A stretch of DNA of 64,000 bases from Roseovarius sp. M141 (GCF_024355225.1 NZ_VCNH01000003.1:53376-117375); one strand, 5' to 3'. Shown: positions 42,252-51,893, numbered from the stretch's first letter. Numbers and translations are program-made. The notes: generated by a model from the letters alone, not told the origin.

Positions 42252-44021
42252 ATGTCCCAGCTATTCACATTCATATTGGCCTTGCTGCCAATCGCCACAG
42301 TGTTCATGCTATTGGTGGTTCTGGCGCGCTCTGCCAAGCTTTCGATGGGCGTGGCCTATCTTGTCACCGCCGCGACCGCGCTTTTGGTCTGGGGCACCGA
42401 TGTCAACAAGGTACTCGGAGCCACAGTCAATGGGGGCGTGACGGCAATCAGCCTACTTTACATCATCTTCGGCGCGATCCTGCTTCTCTACACGCTAGAG
42501 GAGAGTGGGGGCATCCGCTCAATACGAGCAGGATTCACAAGCATCTCTCCCGATCGGCGTGTGCAGGCGATAATCATCGCCTGGCTTTTCGGGTCGCTGA
42601 TCGAGGGAGCTTCCGGATTTGGAACACCGGCGGCGATCGCCGCGCCGCTTCTGGTGGCGATCGGTTTTCCGGCCATGGCCGCAGTTCTGGTCGCCCTGAT
42701 CATCCAGAGTACACCGGTCTCTTTTGGAGCAGTAGGCACACCGATTCTCGTGGGCGTCAACACCGGGCTCTCAGGACAGGCATCGGTCGAGGCCGCTATC
42801 GCGCCCTTGCCCTTCACCGAGTATCTCATGGAAATTGCCACTCGCGTGGCTATGATCCACGGGCTTATCGGGTTCCTGATACCCCTGATCCTGGTGGGAA
42901 TGTTGACGCGCTTCTTTGGTGTTAACAGGTCTTTCCGCGAAGGGTTCCGGATCTGGAAGTTCGCCCTCTTTGCAGGGTTGGCCTTCACCGTTCCCTACTA
43001 TGCCATCGCTGCGCTTCTTGGCCCCGAATTTCCGTCGCTGGTGGGCGGCATCATCGGATTGCTGATCGTCGTACCCGCAGCACAGCGCGGGTTTCTTATC
43101 CCGACCGAGACTTTCGAGTTCCCGCCGCGTGCGGCGTGGGAGCCGAGTTGGGTCGGCAAGCTTGACGATCTTGAGGATCACCGGGCCGGTCAGAAAATGA
43201 TGCCGCTGCTGAAGGCCTGGGCGCCCTATGTGTTCGTCGTGGCGCTGTTGGTCGTCACCCGCACCGTGGCGCCAGTCAAGGAATGGCTGACCTCACCAGA
43301 AATGACGCTGGCCTTTTCTGACCTGTTTGGTTCGGGTATCACGGCGCGAGTGCAGGTCGCCTATCTGCCCGGAACCGTGCTGATCCTTGCCTCTGTCTTC
43401 ACCTTCTTCCTACACGGCATGAAGCTGCGGGACTACGTAACCGCACTGAAATCATCTGGATCGACGATGATCGCCGCCGCTCCGGCGCTGCTGCTGGCCG
43501 TGCCGATGGTGCAAGTTTTCCTGAACTCGGCCTCGGACAGCATGGCCAGCATGCCGATCGTTCTGGCCGAGGGCGTCTCGGCGGCGGCGGGTGAGGCTTG
43601 GCCGATGTTTGCACCGCTGATCGGCGCGATGGGCGCCTTCGTGGCCGGCTCGAACACAATCTCGAACATGATGTTCTCGCTCTTCCAGTTCTCGACAGCT
43701 GAACAGATCGGGCTTGGCGCCGCTGGTGCCGGAACCGTCGTCGCCTTGCAGGCCATCGGCGGGGCCGCGGGAAACATGATCTGCGTACACAATGTGGTTG
43801 CGGCATCCGCAACCGTTGGCCTTGTCGACCGCGAAGGCGAACTCATCCGGAAAACTCTGATCCCGATGTTCTATTACATTGTGCAAGGGGGTTTCATCGG
43901 TTTCGCACTCCTCGCGGGAAGCCTCAGCCTTTGGTGGATCGCGGCATTGATCTGGCCCGCGGTTGTGCTCATCTTGATGGCACGCAATCGCGGAAGCGTT
44001 CCCGCCATCTCGCGAAACTGA
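42252..44021 (+). CDS. lldP: L-lactate permease (LctP/LldP family)
   Basis: 589 aa, RBS GAGGAGG. Twelve or more hydrophobic segments and the family pattern '[26 protein letters not shown]', '[16 protein letters not shown]', '[22 protein letters not shown]', '[24 protein letters not shown]'. Inner-membrane symporter for lactate (also glycolate) with protons. Directly followed by lutABC, which fixes lactate as the likely substrate. Confidence 0.95.
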   Translation: MSQLFTFILALLPIATVFMLLVVLARSAKLSMGVAYLVTAATALLVWGTDVNKVLGATVNGGVTAISLLYIIFGAILLLYTLEESGGIRSIRAGFTSISPDRRVQAIIIAWLFGSLIEGASGFGTPAAIAAPLLVAIGFPAMAAVLVALIIQSTPVSFGAVGTPILVGVNTGLSGQASVEAAIAPLPFTEYLMEIATRVAMIHGLIGFLIPLILVGMLTRFFGVNRSFREGFRIWKFALFAGLAFTVPYYAIAALLGPEFPSLVGGIIGLLIVVPAAQRGFLIPTETFEFPPRAAWEPSWVGKLDDLEDHRAGQKMMPLLKAWAPYVFVVALLVVTRTVAPVKEWLTSPEMTLAFSDLFGSGITARVQVAYLPGTVLILASVFTFFLHGMKLRDYVTALKSSGSTMIAAAPALLLAVPMVQVFLNSASDSMASMPIVLAEGVSAAAGEAWPMFAPLIGAMGAFVAGSNTISNMMFSLFQFSTAEQIGLGAAGAGTVVALQAIGGAAGNMICVHNVVAASATVGLVDREGELIRKTLIPMFYYIVQGGFIGFALLAGSLSLWWIAALIWPAVVLILMARNRGSVPAISRN

Positions 44022-44028
44022 GGTCGCC

Positions 44029-44796
44029 ATGTCCGAACAGCCACCCCCCCATGTCGGTCTTTTCGTGACCTGTATTGTAGACGCCATCCGACCCTGCATC
44101 GGTTTCTCCGCCCTGCAACTGCTGGAAGAGGCCGGCTGCAGAGTGGAGGTTCCAGAGGCGCAGACATGTTGCGGACAACCCGCCCTGAACAGCGGGGACG
44201 AAAAGGATGCAGCAGCACTGGCGCGACAGACCATCGCTGCTTTCGAGGGCTTCGACTATGTTGTCCTGCCCTCGGGATCCTGCGCGGGAACCATCGTGCA
44301 CGGCTATCCGGACCTGTTGGCCAACGATCCGGTCTGGGCGCCCCGCGCCCGGACCCTCGCCGCGAGAACCCACGAGATCACCAGTTTCCTAGTTGATGTG
44401 ATGGGTTTTCGGCCAAAAGGCCGTCGCCTGTCAGCGACGGCCACCTACCACGACAGTTGCGCAGGGCTGCGCGAACTGGGCATCGCCGCGCAACCCCGTG
44501 CGCTTCTGGCGGAAGTCGAGGGCCTGGAGATGCGGGGACTGGAAGGCAATGATGTCTGCTGCGGCTTTGGCGGCACGTTCTGCGTCAAGTATTCCGACAT
44601 CTCGAACGCCATCGTCACCGAAAAGGCCGAGGCGATCGAGCGCACCGAGGCCGACCTGCTTCTGGCGGGAGATCTGGGATGCCTGATGAACATGGCAGGC
44701 AAGCTGAACCGCCGGGGCGCAAGGACGCGCTGTTTCCACACCATCGAGGTTCTGGCGGGCCGGGCCGACGGTCCCGCCATCGGCGAGGAGGGCTGA
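44029..44796 (+). CDS. lutA: L-lactate dehydrogenase complex protein LutA/LldE
   Basis: 255 aa. Two cysteine-rich CCG-type domains: 'TCCGQPALNSGD' with 'PSGSCAG', and 'YHDSCAGLREL' with 'DVCCGFGGTFCVKYSDIS', as in LutA/GlpC-type iron-sulfur subunits that take electrons towards quinone. 7 bp after lldP and 5 bp before lutB. Confidence 0.94.
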   Translation: MSEQPPPHVGLFVTCIVDAIRPCIGFSALQLLEEAGCRVEVPEAQTCCGQPALNSGDEKDAAALARQTIAAFEGFDYVVLPSGSCAGTIVHGYPDLLANDPVWAPRARTLAARTHEITSFLVDVMGFRPKGRRLSATATYHDSCAGLRELGIAAQPRALLAEVEGLEMRGLEGNDVCCGFGGTFCVKYSDISNAIVTEKAEAIERTEADLLLAGDLGCLMNMAGKLNRRGARTRCFHTIEVLAGRADGPAIGEEG

Positions 44797-44801
44797 GAAT
44801 C

Positions 44802-46235
44802 ATGAGCGCACCAGAGGCAACTGTGCAGGTTTCGTTCAAGAACCGTGCCAAGACGGCACTGGCGGACCGGACGCTGAAGATCGCCATCGACCGCACCACC
44901 GGCACGGCCGAGGCCAAGCGCGCGGTTGCGGTGGCGGCGTTTCCCGAATTCCAGGCCGCCCGCGCCCGCGGACGCGCGATCAAGGATCACGTGATCGCCC
45001 ATCTGGACCATTATCTTGAACAGTTCGAGCGCAACGCCACCGCATCCGGTGCGACGGTCCACTGGGCATCCGACGATGCCGAGGCGCGGGCGATCATCAC
45101 CCGCATCTGCCTGGATGCCAAGGCCAAGCTGGTGACGCGGTCGAAATCCATGCTGGGCGAGGAAATCGGTCTGCCGCATGCCTTGGCCGATGCCGGGATC
45201 GAGCGGGTCGAGACCGACCTGGCCGAACACATCATCCAGCTTGCCGGAGAGGCCCCCTCCCACATCGTCTGGCCCGCGATGCACCGCACCCGCGAACAGG
45301 TGGCGGAGCTGTTCAAGATAGCTCATCACCCGCCGCCCGCCGCCGACGATCCGGCCACCATGGTGCAAAGCGCGCGGCGCGAATTGCGCGCCAAGTTTCT
45401 GGGGGCCGACATCGGCATTTCGGGGTCGAATTTCCTGGTGGCCGATACGGGTGCCACCTGCACGGTGACGAATGAAGGCAATGCCGAACTGACTACCACG
45501 CCGCCGCGCATTCATATCGTGACGGCGGGGATCGAGAAGATCGTGCCGACCACCGCCCATGCCCTGTCCCTGCTGCGCCTGCTGGTGCGGTCGGCCACGG
45601 GCGGCGAACTGACGCAATACACCACCTTCCACTGCGGACCCAAACGTCCTGGCGACGCCGATGGTCCCGAGGAGATGCACATCGTGCTGGTGGATAACGG
45701 TCGCACCAGGATGCTGGACAACGAGTTCCGCGAGATGCTGCGCTGCATCCGCTGTGGTGCCTGCATGAACCATTGCGTGGTCTATCGCCAGATCGGCGGG
45801 CACGCCTATGGCGGCACCTATCCCGGACCGATGGGTTCGGTTCTGACGCCGGTGCTGAACGGGCTGGCCGGATCGCGCGACCTGCCCAATGCCTGCACCA
45901 TGAACGGCCGCTGCGCCGAAGTCTGCCCGGTTGAGATTCCCATCCCCACGCTGCTGCGCGCCTGGCGGATCCGCAGTTGGCGAGAAAGGCTGGAACCGGG
46001 AAGCCTTCGCGTCGGTATCGGTATCTGGGCCGTTCTGGCCCGGCGGCCCGGTCTTTACCGGCTAGCCAGCCGGATCGGCGTGCGCGCCCTCCGGTTGTTC
46101 GGCAAGGGGGGCTGGATCGCGCGCCTGCCGCTGGCGGGCGGCTGGACGGCCCATCGCGACCTGCCGCGCCCGGCGGGCCGCACCTTCATGGACCAGTATC
46201 GCGCCCAGCAGGCACATAAGGAGGACCGCCCATGA
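44802..46235 (+). CDS. lutB: L-lactate dehydrogenase complex iron-sulfur protein LutB/LldF
   Basis: 477 aa from the ATG at 44802. N-terminal LUD-type domain ('SKSMLGEEIGLPHALADAGIERVETDLAEHIIQL', 'ADIGISGSNFLVADTGATCTVTNEGN'), then two 4Fe-4S motifs: 'CIRCGACMNHC' and 'CTMNGRCAEVCP'. C-terminal helices end in 'TFMDQYRAQQ'. Core of the flavin-independent L-lactate oxidase LutABC, which makes pyruvate. Overlaps lutC by 4 bp. Confidence 0.95.
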   Translation: MSAPEATVQVSFKNRAKTALADRTLKIAIDRTTGTAEAKRAVAVAAFPEFQAARARGRAIKDHVIAHLDHYLEQFERNATASGATVHWASDDAEARAIITRICLDAKAKLVTRSKSMLGEEIGLPHALADAGIERVETDLAEHIIQLAGEAPSHIVWPAMHRTREQVAELFKIAHHPPPAADDPATMVQSARRELRAKFLGADIGISGSNFLVADTGATCTVTNEGNAELTTTPPRIHIVTAGIEKIVPTTAHALSLLRLLVRSATGGELTQYTTFHCGPKRPGDADGPEEMHIVLVDNGRTRMLDNEFREMLRCIRCGACMNHCVVYRQIGGHAYGGTYPGPMGSVLTPVLNGLAGSRDLPNACTMNGRCAEVCPVEIPIPTLLRAWRIRSWRERLEPGSLRVGIGIWAVLARRPGLYRLASRIGVRALRLFGKGGWIARLPLAGGWTAHRDLPRPAGRTFMDQYRAQQAHKEDRP

Positions 46236-46879
46236 CCGCCCGCGACCGCATCCTGTCGGCGATCCGCGCCGCCCTGCCCCAGGAACGCCCGCCGCCCGAC
46301 GTCATCGCCGCCGAGGCCAAGGCCCTGCTGGCCGATCCCGACACCAGCCGCCCCCGGCTGGTCGCCGAGGGGCTGGTCGATGCCTTCATCCTGAAGGCTG
46401 AGGCGATCAGCACGACCATCGACCAGGTTGGCCGCATGGAAGCCGTTCCCGACGCCGTGCGGCGCTATCTGTTGGGACACGGCCTGACCCTTTCCCTGGC
46501 CCTAGAACCGACGCCTGCGCTGACCGCGCTTGACTGGACGGGTCTAGACACCGGTACCATCCTTGCGCCGGACCAGCCGGCAGCGCTCGGAATGGCGCTT
46601 TGGGGCATCGCCGAAAGCGGGTCCATGATCGTGCATTCGGGCTCCGATACGCCGATCCTGCTGTCTTTCCTGCCCCTGCATCACATCGTGGTGCTGCGGG
46701 AATCCGATGTCCTGTCCCATCTCGAGGACTATGCTGCGCGGTTGGCCGAGCGGCCTCATCCGCGCAACGCGATCCTGATCACCGGACCCAGCGGCACGAC
46801 CGATATCGAAGGGAGCTATGTGCGCGGGGCGCATGGGCCGGGCTTCCTGCATGTGATCCTTGTTTCAAGCTCAGATTGA
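46232..46879 (+). CDS. lutC: L-lactate dehydrogenase complex protein LutC/LldG
   Basis: 215 aa, LUD domain only. Typical N-terminal 'RDRILSAIRAAL', and the core 'GMALWGIAESGSMIVHSGSDTPILLSFLPLHHIVVLRESDVLSHLEDY' with 'ITGPSGTTDIEGSYVRGAHGP' at the end. The third subunit of the lactate-oxidising complex. ATG overlaps the lutB stop. Confidence 0.94.
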   Translation: MTARDRILSAIRAALPQERPPPDVIAAEAKALLADPDTSRPRLVAEGLVDAFILKAEAISTTIDQVGRMEAVPDAVRRYLLGHGLTLSLALEPTPALTALDWTGLDTGTILAPDQPAALGMALWGIAESGSMIVHSGSDTPILLSFLPLHHIVVLRESDVLSHLEDYAARLAERPHPRNAILITGPSGTTDIEGSYVRGAHGPGFLHVILVSSSD

Positions 46880-46962
46880 CAACCTACCGGTTGCCAATGC
46901 CCACCGCCGCCGACCTTTGCCAGCAGAGCCCGTCGCTCTATCTACCCCCAAGGAGAACCGGA

Positions 46963-48716
46963 ATGGACCAAAGCGAGATTGCCGAACAGACCGCGGAATT
47001 TGCCAGCCTGATGCAGCGGGCGCAGGGGCTGGCGCAGCGCAGCAGCGCCAGTGCCCTGGCCAAAGCCACGGGGCGCGACTTCACGGTGCTGGATTCCGGA
47101 ACGGTGGCGCAGGCTTATGCTCGCGCGGGGATGAAGCTGGCGCAGAACCCGTTTGCGCTGGCGCAGTTCCAGGTGGATCTCTGGGCCGACAGCGCCAAGG
47201 CCTGGGCCGGGGCTTGGGTGGGCGAGGGCCACGACAGCAAGGACCGACGCTTTCGGGACGGGCGCTGGAACAGCAACCCGGTCAGCCGGGGCCTGCGCGA
47301 CGTGCATCTGGCCATCGAAGGCGCCGCCGACCGGCTGATCGAGACCCTGCCCGACGGCGACAAGGACAGCCTGCGGGTGCGCTTCTATACCCGCCAACTG
47401 CTGAGCGCTCTGTCGCCCAGCAACTATCTGGCGCTGAACCCGGTACCGCGCGAGAGCGGTTCCTGGAAACCGATGGCCGCAGCCTGCTGGACGGGTTCCG
47501 CAACCTGCTGGATGATCTTGAGCGCGGCGAGGGACGGCTGGACATCAACATGACCGACCGCGCCGCCTTCGAGGTCGGGCGCGACCTGGCCACCACGCCG
47601 GGGCAGGTGATCTATCAGAACGAGCTGATCCAGCTCATTCACTACGAGCCGCTGACCAAGACCCAGTTCAAGCGGCCGCTGCTGTTCGTGCCGCCTTGGA
47701 TCAACAAGTATTACATCTTCGACATGAAGCCCGACAACAGTCTGGTCCGCTATATGCTGGAACAGGGGCACAGCGTCTTTCTGATCTCATGGGTCAATCC
47801 GACCAAGAAACATGCCGCGCTGAGCTTCGAGGATTACATGCGGCTTGGCCCGCTGGCCGCGCTGGAAGCGATCACCCAAGCGACGGGCGAGGACGAATTC
47901 GACATTCTCGGCTTCTGCATCGGCGGCATTCTGGTCACTGCGACGCTGGCCTATATGGCGGCCAAGGGCGACAAGCGGGTCAAGACAGCCACGACCCTGG
48001 CCACCATGGTGGATTTCACCGATGTGGGCGAGATCGGCGTCTTTATCGACCGCGACCGGCTGAAGGTACTGCGCGAACATATGGCCGAAAAGGGCCATCT
48101 GGAAAATCACCACCTGCAGGACATGTTCTCGATGATCCGGGAAAATGACCTGATCTGGTCTTTCCACGTGATGAACTATCTGATGGGCCGCAAGCCACCG
48201 GCCTTCGATCTGCTGTTCTGGAACGGCGACAGCACCCGCCTGCCTGCCGCGATGCTGCTGTGGTATCTGGAGAAGATCTATATCGAGAACGGGCTGCGCC
48301 AGCCCGGTCATCTGACCATGGACGGTGTGCCCATCGATATCGGCAAGATCGACATTCCCTTCTATGTCTTTGCCACGAAAGAGGATCATATCGCGCCCTG
48401 GAACTCGATCTATCCGACGACCGGGTTGCTGGGCGGTGACACGACCTTCGTTCTGGGCGGCTCGGGCCATATCGCGGGGGTGATCAACCCGCCCGCCAAG
48501 CGACCGAAATACGGTTACTGGACGTGCGCAGACTATCCAGAGCAACCGTTGGAATGGCTGGCAGGGGCCGAACATCAGGAGGGTTCGTGGTGGGCGCACT
48601 GGCTGGCCTGGATAGACAGCCAGTCCGACACCGAACAGGTGTCCGCCTATGTGCCGGGCAAGGGCAAACTTAAGCCGATCGAACCCGCCCCCGGCAGCTA
48701 TGTTCGCGCGGACTGA
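46963..48716 (+). pseudogene. phaC: Class I PHB synthase, frameshifted
   Basis: The start ATG at 46963 has AAGGAG. Residues 1-164 ('AQFQVDLWADSAKAWAGAWVG', 'DRRFRDGRWNSNP') are in one frame. From about 47,456 the match continues in another frame ('ERFLETDGRSLLDGFRNLLDDLERG'). A 2-bp excess in the GAGAG at 47452-47456 explains the shift. The downstream part is complete: 'LLFVPPWINKYYIFDM', lipase-like box 'GFCIGGIL' with the catalytic Cys, 'FWNGDSTRLPAAM', 'GSGHIAGVINPPA'. Total length would be about 584 aa, normal for class I. Polymerises hydroxybutyryl-CoA; last gene of the run. Confidence 0.88.
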
Positions 48717-48784
48717 TTGTCGCTGTCCGACGGTCGCTCCGCTGGGAGGGGAGCAAGCGCTGACAGGTGGTTGGGCCAGAAAGG

Positions 48785-48957
48785 TATCCGAGAGCGCTAC
48801 GATCGGGACGAGTTCCAGCACGATGCCGAGTTCGTCAGCGATCCGCGTCGCGCGACGGAAGCGATTGAGATGCTGAGCGGTGTTCTGCCGCCGATCTGCG
48901 GGCGGCGGCGCGCCTCTACGCGACCGGCGGCAATGGCGCGATCGTTCTTTTCGGATA
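48785..48957 (+). pseudogene. Possible formate dehydrogenase alpha-subunit remnant
   Basis: Two overlapping frames read 'DRDEFQHDAEFVSDPRRATEAIEMLSGV' and 'DLRAAARLYATGGNGAIV'. The second resembles the 'A-R-x-Y-A-T-G-G-N-A-A-I' stretch of molybdenum formate dehydrogenases. The two are out of frame with each other and a stop follows. Short and damaged, so the identification is tentative. Confidence 0.4.
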
Positions 48958-49045
48958 GAGCGCTTGAACGGTCAGGCCCCATTGGAAGGTTTGTTCGTAG
49001 GATCCCGTTAAGGCGGAACAACCAGAGAACATCTACTGTGCCGCG

Positions 49046-49855
49046 GGTATTGTCAGGTTATTGACGTTGCCTGGGTTCATGCATAGCGACCGCACATGAT
49101 CAGCCAAGTTTCACAGCCTCGCCTGAAGGGCTTCCGGTTCCCTCGTTCGATCATCTCCTATGCCGTCTGGGCGTACCATCGGTTTGCCCTGAGCTTGCGC
49201 GATGTCGAGGATCTGTTGGCCGAGCGGGGCGTGATCGTCTCGTATGAAAGCATCCGGGTGTGGTGCCAACGGTTCGGAGCACAGATCGCCGCCAGCATTC
49301 GTCGCGACCGTCCGACCCCGGCCGACAAATGGCACCTCGACGAGGTCGTGATCTCAATCCGGGGCCAGAAGCACTGGCTTTGGCGGGCGGTCGACGCGAA
49401 CGGCGACGTGCTGGAGATCCTGGCCCAAAGTCGCAGGAATGCCCATGCTGCCAAGCGATTTCTTCGAAAACTGATGCGGCGGTGGGGCGTGCCGCGGGTT
49501 ATCGTGACCGACAAGCTGCGCAGCTATGGCGTCGCCGTTCGGGGGCTTTGCCCAAGCGTCGAGCACCGCTCGCACAAGGGGTTGAACAACCGGTCGGAAG
49601 CGTCGCATCGACACACAAGACGACGAGAAAAGATCATGGGCCGCTTCAAATCTCCGCGCCAAGCGCAGCGGTTTTTTTCCGTTCACGATCAGACCGCAAC
49701 CCTGTTCCGCCCGAAACGCCATCGCCTCTCCGCAATATCCTATCGCCACTCCCGGGCTGATGCGTTCAGTCTGTGGAACGATTGTGCTGCTGAAATGGCC
49801 GCATGATGGTGGCGCCGGTCTTCGTCACGTCGCGATAGAACAAGCTGACAATGCC
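49046..49855 (+). mobile_element. IS6-family insertion sequence, copy B (810 bp)
   Basis: Same 810-bp element as copy A, inverted relative to it. Terminal repeats GGTATTGTCAGGTT (left) and, on the other strand, GGCATTGTCAGCTT (right). Flanking octamers GTGCCGCG and CCTGCGCG do not match each other or those of copy A in either orientation. Confidence 0.9.
49096..49806 (+). CDS. IS6-family transposase, copy B
   Basis: 236 aa, identical in protein sequence to the copy at 20941-21651, with the same D-D-E residues. Both copies intact, so either could catalyse movement or rearrangement of the 27-kb segment between them. Confidence 0.95.
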   Translation: MISQVSQPRLKGFRFPRSIISYAVWAYHRFALSLRDVEDLLAERGVIVSYESIRVWCQRFGAQIAASIRRDRPTPADKWHLDEVVISIRGQKHWLWRAVDANGDVLEILAQSRRNAHAAKRFLRKLMRRWGVPRVIVTDKLRSYGVAVRGLCPSVEHRSHKGLNNRSEASHRHTRRREKIMGRFKSPRQAQRFFSVHDQTATLFRPKRHRLSAISYRHSRADAFSLWNDCAAEMAA

Positions 49856-50169
49856 CCTGCGCGTGCTGATGCTGCGAATGAACACGAACGTACAGTCACT
49901 ATACAAGGTCGCGCTCCCCCAGACGTGATTCGAATCTTCCGTGTGGCTCCCCGCAACCCTATCCGCGCAGGCCCACGGCGCGCTGATCCTAATCAGAATC
50001 TCCAACAAGCTCAGCGGCTTCTTCCGCCTGACTAAGAGCGACTTGACAAAGAGGTAAACTAACATTACCATCGTGTTTACAAAAATAGCGGTGGTTTCAG
50101 ATAGTTGTATCAGATGCCCTGCGCATTCAGGAACCTATGAGACTTAAAGGTCAATAAAATAGCCACAAT
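49856..50169. promoter_or_regulatory. Upstream region of the Crp/Fnr gene
   Basis: 314 bp without a gene. TTGACA at 50043-50048 and TACCAT at 50066-50071, 17 bp apart, form a possible sigma-70 promoter for the regulator. A short frame 'ISNKLSGFFRLTKSDLTKR' could be a remnant; source unknown. Confidence 0.35.
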
Positions 50170-50970
50170 ATGGTGGCTCGGAAGAGAAGCGGACACAACA
50201 GTATGAAGCATCAGTATCCGAAGACCGAGCCAGGCTGTTCGTTGCTTTCCGCAATCTCTTGTAGGCAGGGCCGGACCCGGCGGCCTCGTCTTTGCTGTGG
50301 CGTGGAGATGCGGGCCGGAAAGCCTTGTGAGTATTGTCTGTTCGTTAGGGAATCGACGATCCGTACAATCCCGAAATGCACTATGCTTGCGCTTGCCGGG
50401 AGCCCGATTGATGTTGTGATCTTGGTCGAATCGGGCGTTCTTAAGCTGTCAGTTAACCTGGCGGACGGTCGGACCCAAATCGTGGGCCTTCGATTCCGCG
50501 GAGATGTTGTGACGACGCAAACTCTTGGGTCGCGATGGCTTGCGACAGTCGAGGTCGTTGAAGACGCTACATTGTACTTTCTGGATCAGGCAAGGATCAA
50601 CACCCTTAAAGCTGAGAATCCAGTGGTTCAGTCGACTTGGAATGCCTTTGCCAAGAGAGAAACCGAGATGACGCAAGATCTACTGGTGACACTTGGACGA
50701 CGGTCGCCGGTAGAGCGACTGGCAGTTTTTTTGCACGAGCTTGAAATTCGCCATTGTCGGAAAGCACTCAATCCGCATGAGATCTATATACCAATCTCTC
50801 GCGACGAAATTGGCCAATACTTGGGCATGGAAAGCGAAACAGTCAGCCGGCAGTTCACGCGTTTAAAGAATGCCAGGTGTATTGAACTGCTGTCTCCAAG
50901 TCGCGTCATTGTGAAAGATCGGCAGATTATGAAGCACTTGATTGCCGGTGTTAAAATCCCTCACCTTTAG
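50170..50970 (+). CDS. Crp/Fnr-family regulator
   Basis: 266 aa from the ATG at 50170; an internal ATG at 50203 is possible. The N-terminus is unusually cysteine-rich (seven Cys within about residues 23-56, including 'PRLCCGVEM' and 'PCEYCLF'), which suggests an Fnr-like iron-sulfur or redox sensor. Beta-roll 'VESGVLKLSVNLADGRTQIVGLRFRGDVV', dimer helix, then helix-turn-helix 'IPISRDEIGQYLGMESETVSRQFTRLKNA'. Target genes unknown; the nearby bd-type oxidase operon is of the type such regulators control. AT-richer than its neighbours. Confidence 0.88.
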   Translation: MVARKRSGHNSMKHQYPKTEPGCSLLSAISCRQGRTRRPRLCCGVEMRAGKPCEYCLFVRESTIRTIPKCTMLALAGSPIDVVILVESGVLKLSVNLADGRTQIVGLRFRGDVVTTQTLGSRWLATVEVVEDATLYFLDQARINTLKAENPVVQSTWNAFAKRETEMTQDLLVTLGRRSPVERLAVFLHELEIRHCRKALNPHEIYIPISRDEIGQYLGMESETVSRQFTRLKNARCIELLSPSRVIVKDRQIMKHLIAGVKIPHL

Positions 50971-51238
50971 GCAACATACCGGCTTGGATGATGTGACCGG
51001 CCCCCGACGGCCTCGATGTGCCAAGGTGATGGGGTTGTCTAATCGCTCTTGTAGCGTCAAGCGCTGCTTGCCTGAATGCGTGCCTGCCGGATGCATGGTT
51101 GTCTCCGCGGTCGGCATTGGCCGCCGCATTTTGGGCGTCGCGGGAATAGCCTTCAATGTGGATGACGCACTCTGTCTGAAAGACGGTGCAACCCCATCAA
51201 CGGAATAGCCCGGCCCACGTCCCGGCAGGGACGCCTCG

Positions 51239-51259
51239 AGCGTTCGGGACCCGAACGCT
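51239..51259. repeat. 10-bp inverted repeat at the 3' side of the IS110 remnant
   Basis: AGCGTTCGGG-A-CCCGAACGCT is a perfect palindrome with a one-base centre, 12 bp beyond the remnant's stop. No U-run follows on either strand, so it may be an end structure of the IS rather than a terminator. Confidence 0.5.
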
Positions 51260-51271
51260 ATCCGCTGGACT

Positions 51272-51525
51272 TCAGGTTGCAGCTCCTGGTTGCGGTTCGA
51301 AGACCTCGCCAGTCTTGAGCATCGCATGCATGATCACCGCCAGTTTGCGGGCCACGGCGACGGCGGCGCGCTTGAAGCCGAGCCTTTCCCGGAGCCCGAG
51401 CCCCCATGTGCGCAGACTGCCTTCGGTCCGAACGCGTGTCAGGATGATCGCCGCGGCTTCGTAGAGCAGCCAGCGCAGATGCCGGTCGCCGCGCCGAGAT
51501 ATATGGCCGTCATAGTCGACCTCCG
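51272..51525 (-). pseudogene. IS110-family transposase, C-terminal remnant
   Basis: The minus frame reads 'DYDGHISRRGDRHLRWLLYEAAAIILTRV', 'SLRTWGLGLRERLGFKRAAVAVARKLAVIMHAML' and stops at 51272. This is the last 80-85 residues of an IS110 transposase and differs from the complete copy at 12.3-13.4 kb. It breaks off at about 51,525, where a DUF1127 frame on the other strand begins. Confidence 0.8.
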
Positions 51526-51806
51526 CCGATCTTCAAGCCTATCACGCCGCGAACCCGCGCCCCCCACGTAAGGGCGGAGCTTTCGGTCGATGGATTGCTT
51601 CGACCACTCTGCGCTGGCAGCGACGCAAGATGATCGCTATGCTTGAGAGGCTCCGCGACGAAGTTCTCCATGATATCGGAATTGCCCGAGGCGATATACG
51701 CCGCGTGGTTGAAGGGTTCGACTCACGCGAGCTCCGGATGACACCGGTGGCGAATGCCAGGGCGGAGCGAAATGCCGATAACGAAGTTTATCGGCAAGCA
51801 GCTTGA
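51523..51806 (+). pseudogene. DUF1127 (YjiS-like) protein, 5'-truncated
   Basis: The frame 'SADLQAYHAANPRPPRKGG', 'FGRWIASTTLRWQRRKMIAMLERLRDEVLHDIGIARGDIRRVVEGFDSRELRMTPVA' is a good DUF1127 match: the arginine-rich helix and 'L-x-D-I-G-I-x-R-x-D-I' are diagnostic. It has no start codon, since an in-frame TAG lies just before it at the junction with the IS110 remnant. An internal ATG at 51,630 could express the C-terminal domain. Confidence 0.6.
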
Positions 51807-51893
51807 GCGAGATTCGATGTGGCGCCCGGCCGCCGACCCCGTACAATTGGTCGACCCGAAATTGGAAACCGACAAGATAGAGGAGTTAGACTA

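Noticed and set aside
20892..49855. Clean composite transposon with matching outer target duplications
   Set aside because: The outer octamers GTCGTTAC and CCTGCGCG do not match in either orientation, so only IS-bounded structure, not a single transposition event, is claimed.
51529..51620. Upstream continuation of the IS110 remnant through a frameshift
   Set aside because: The sequence there fits the plus-strand DUF1127 frame better; the IS110 match simply stops at the junction.
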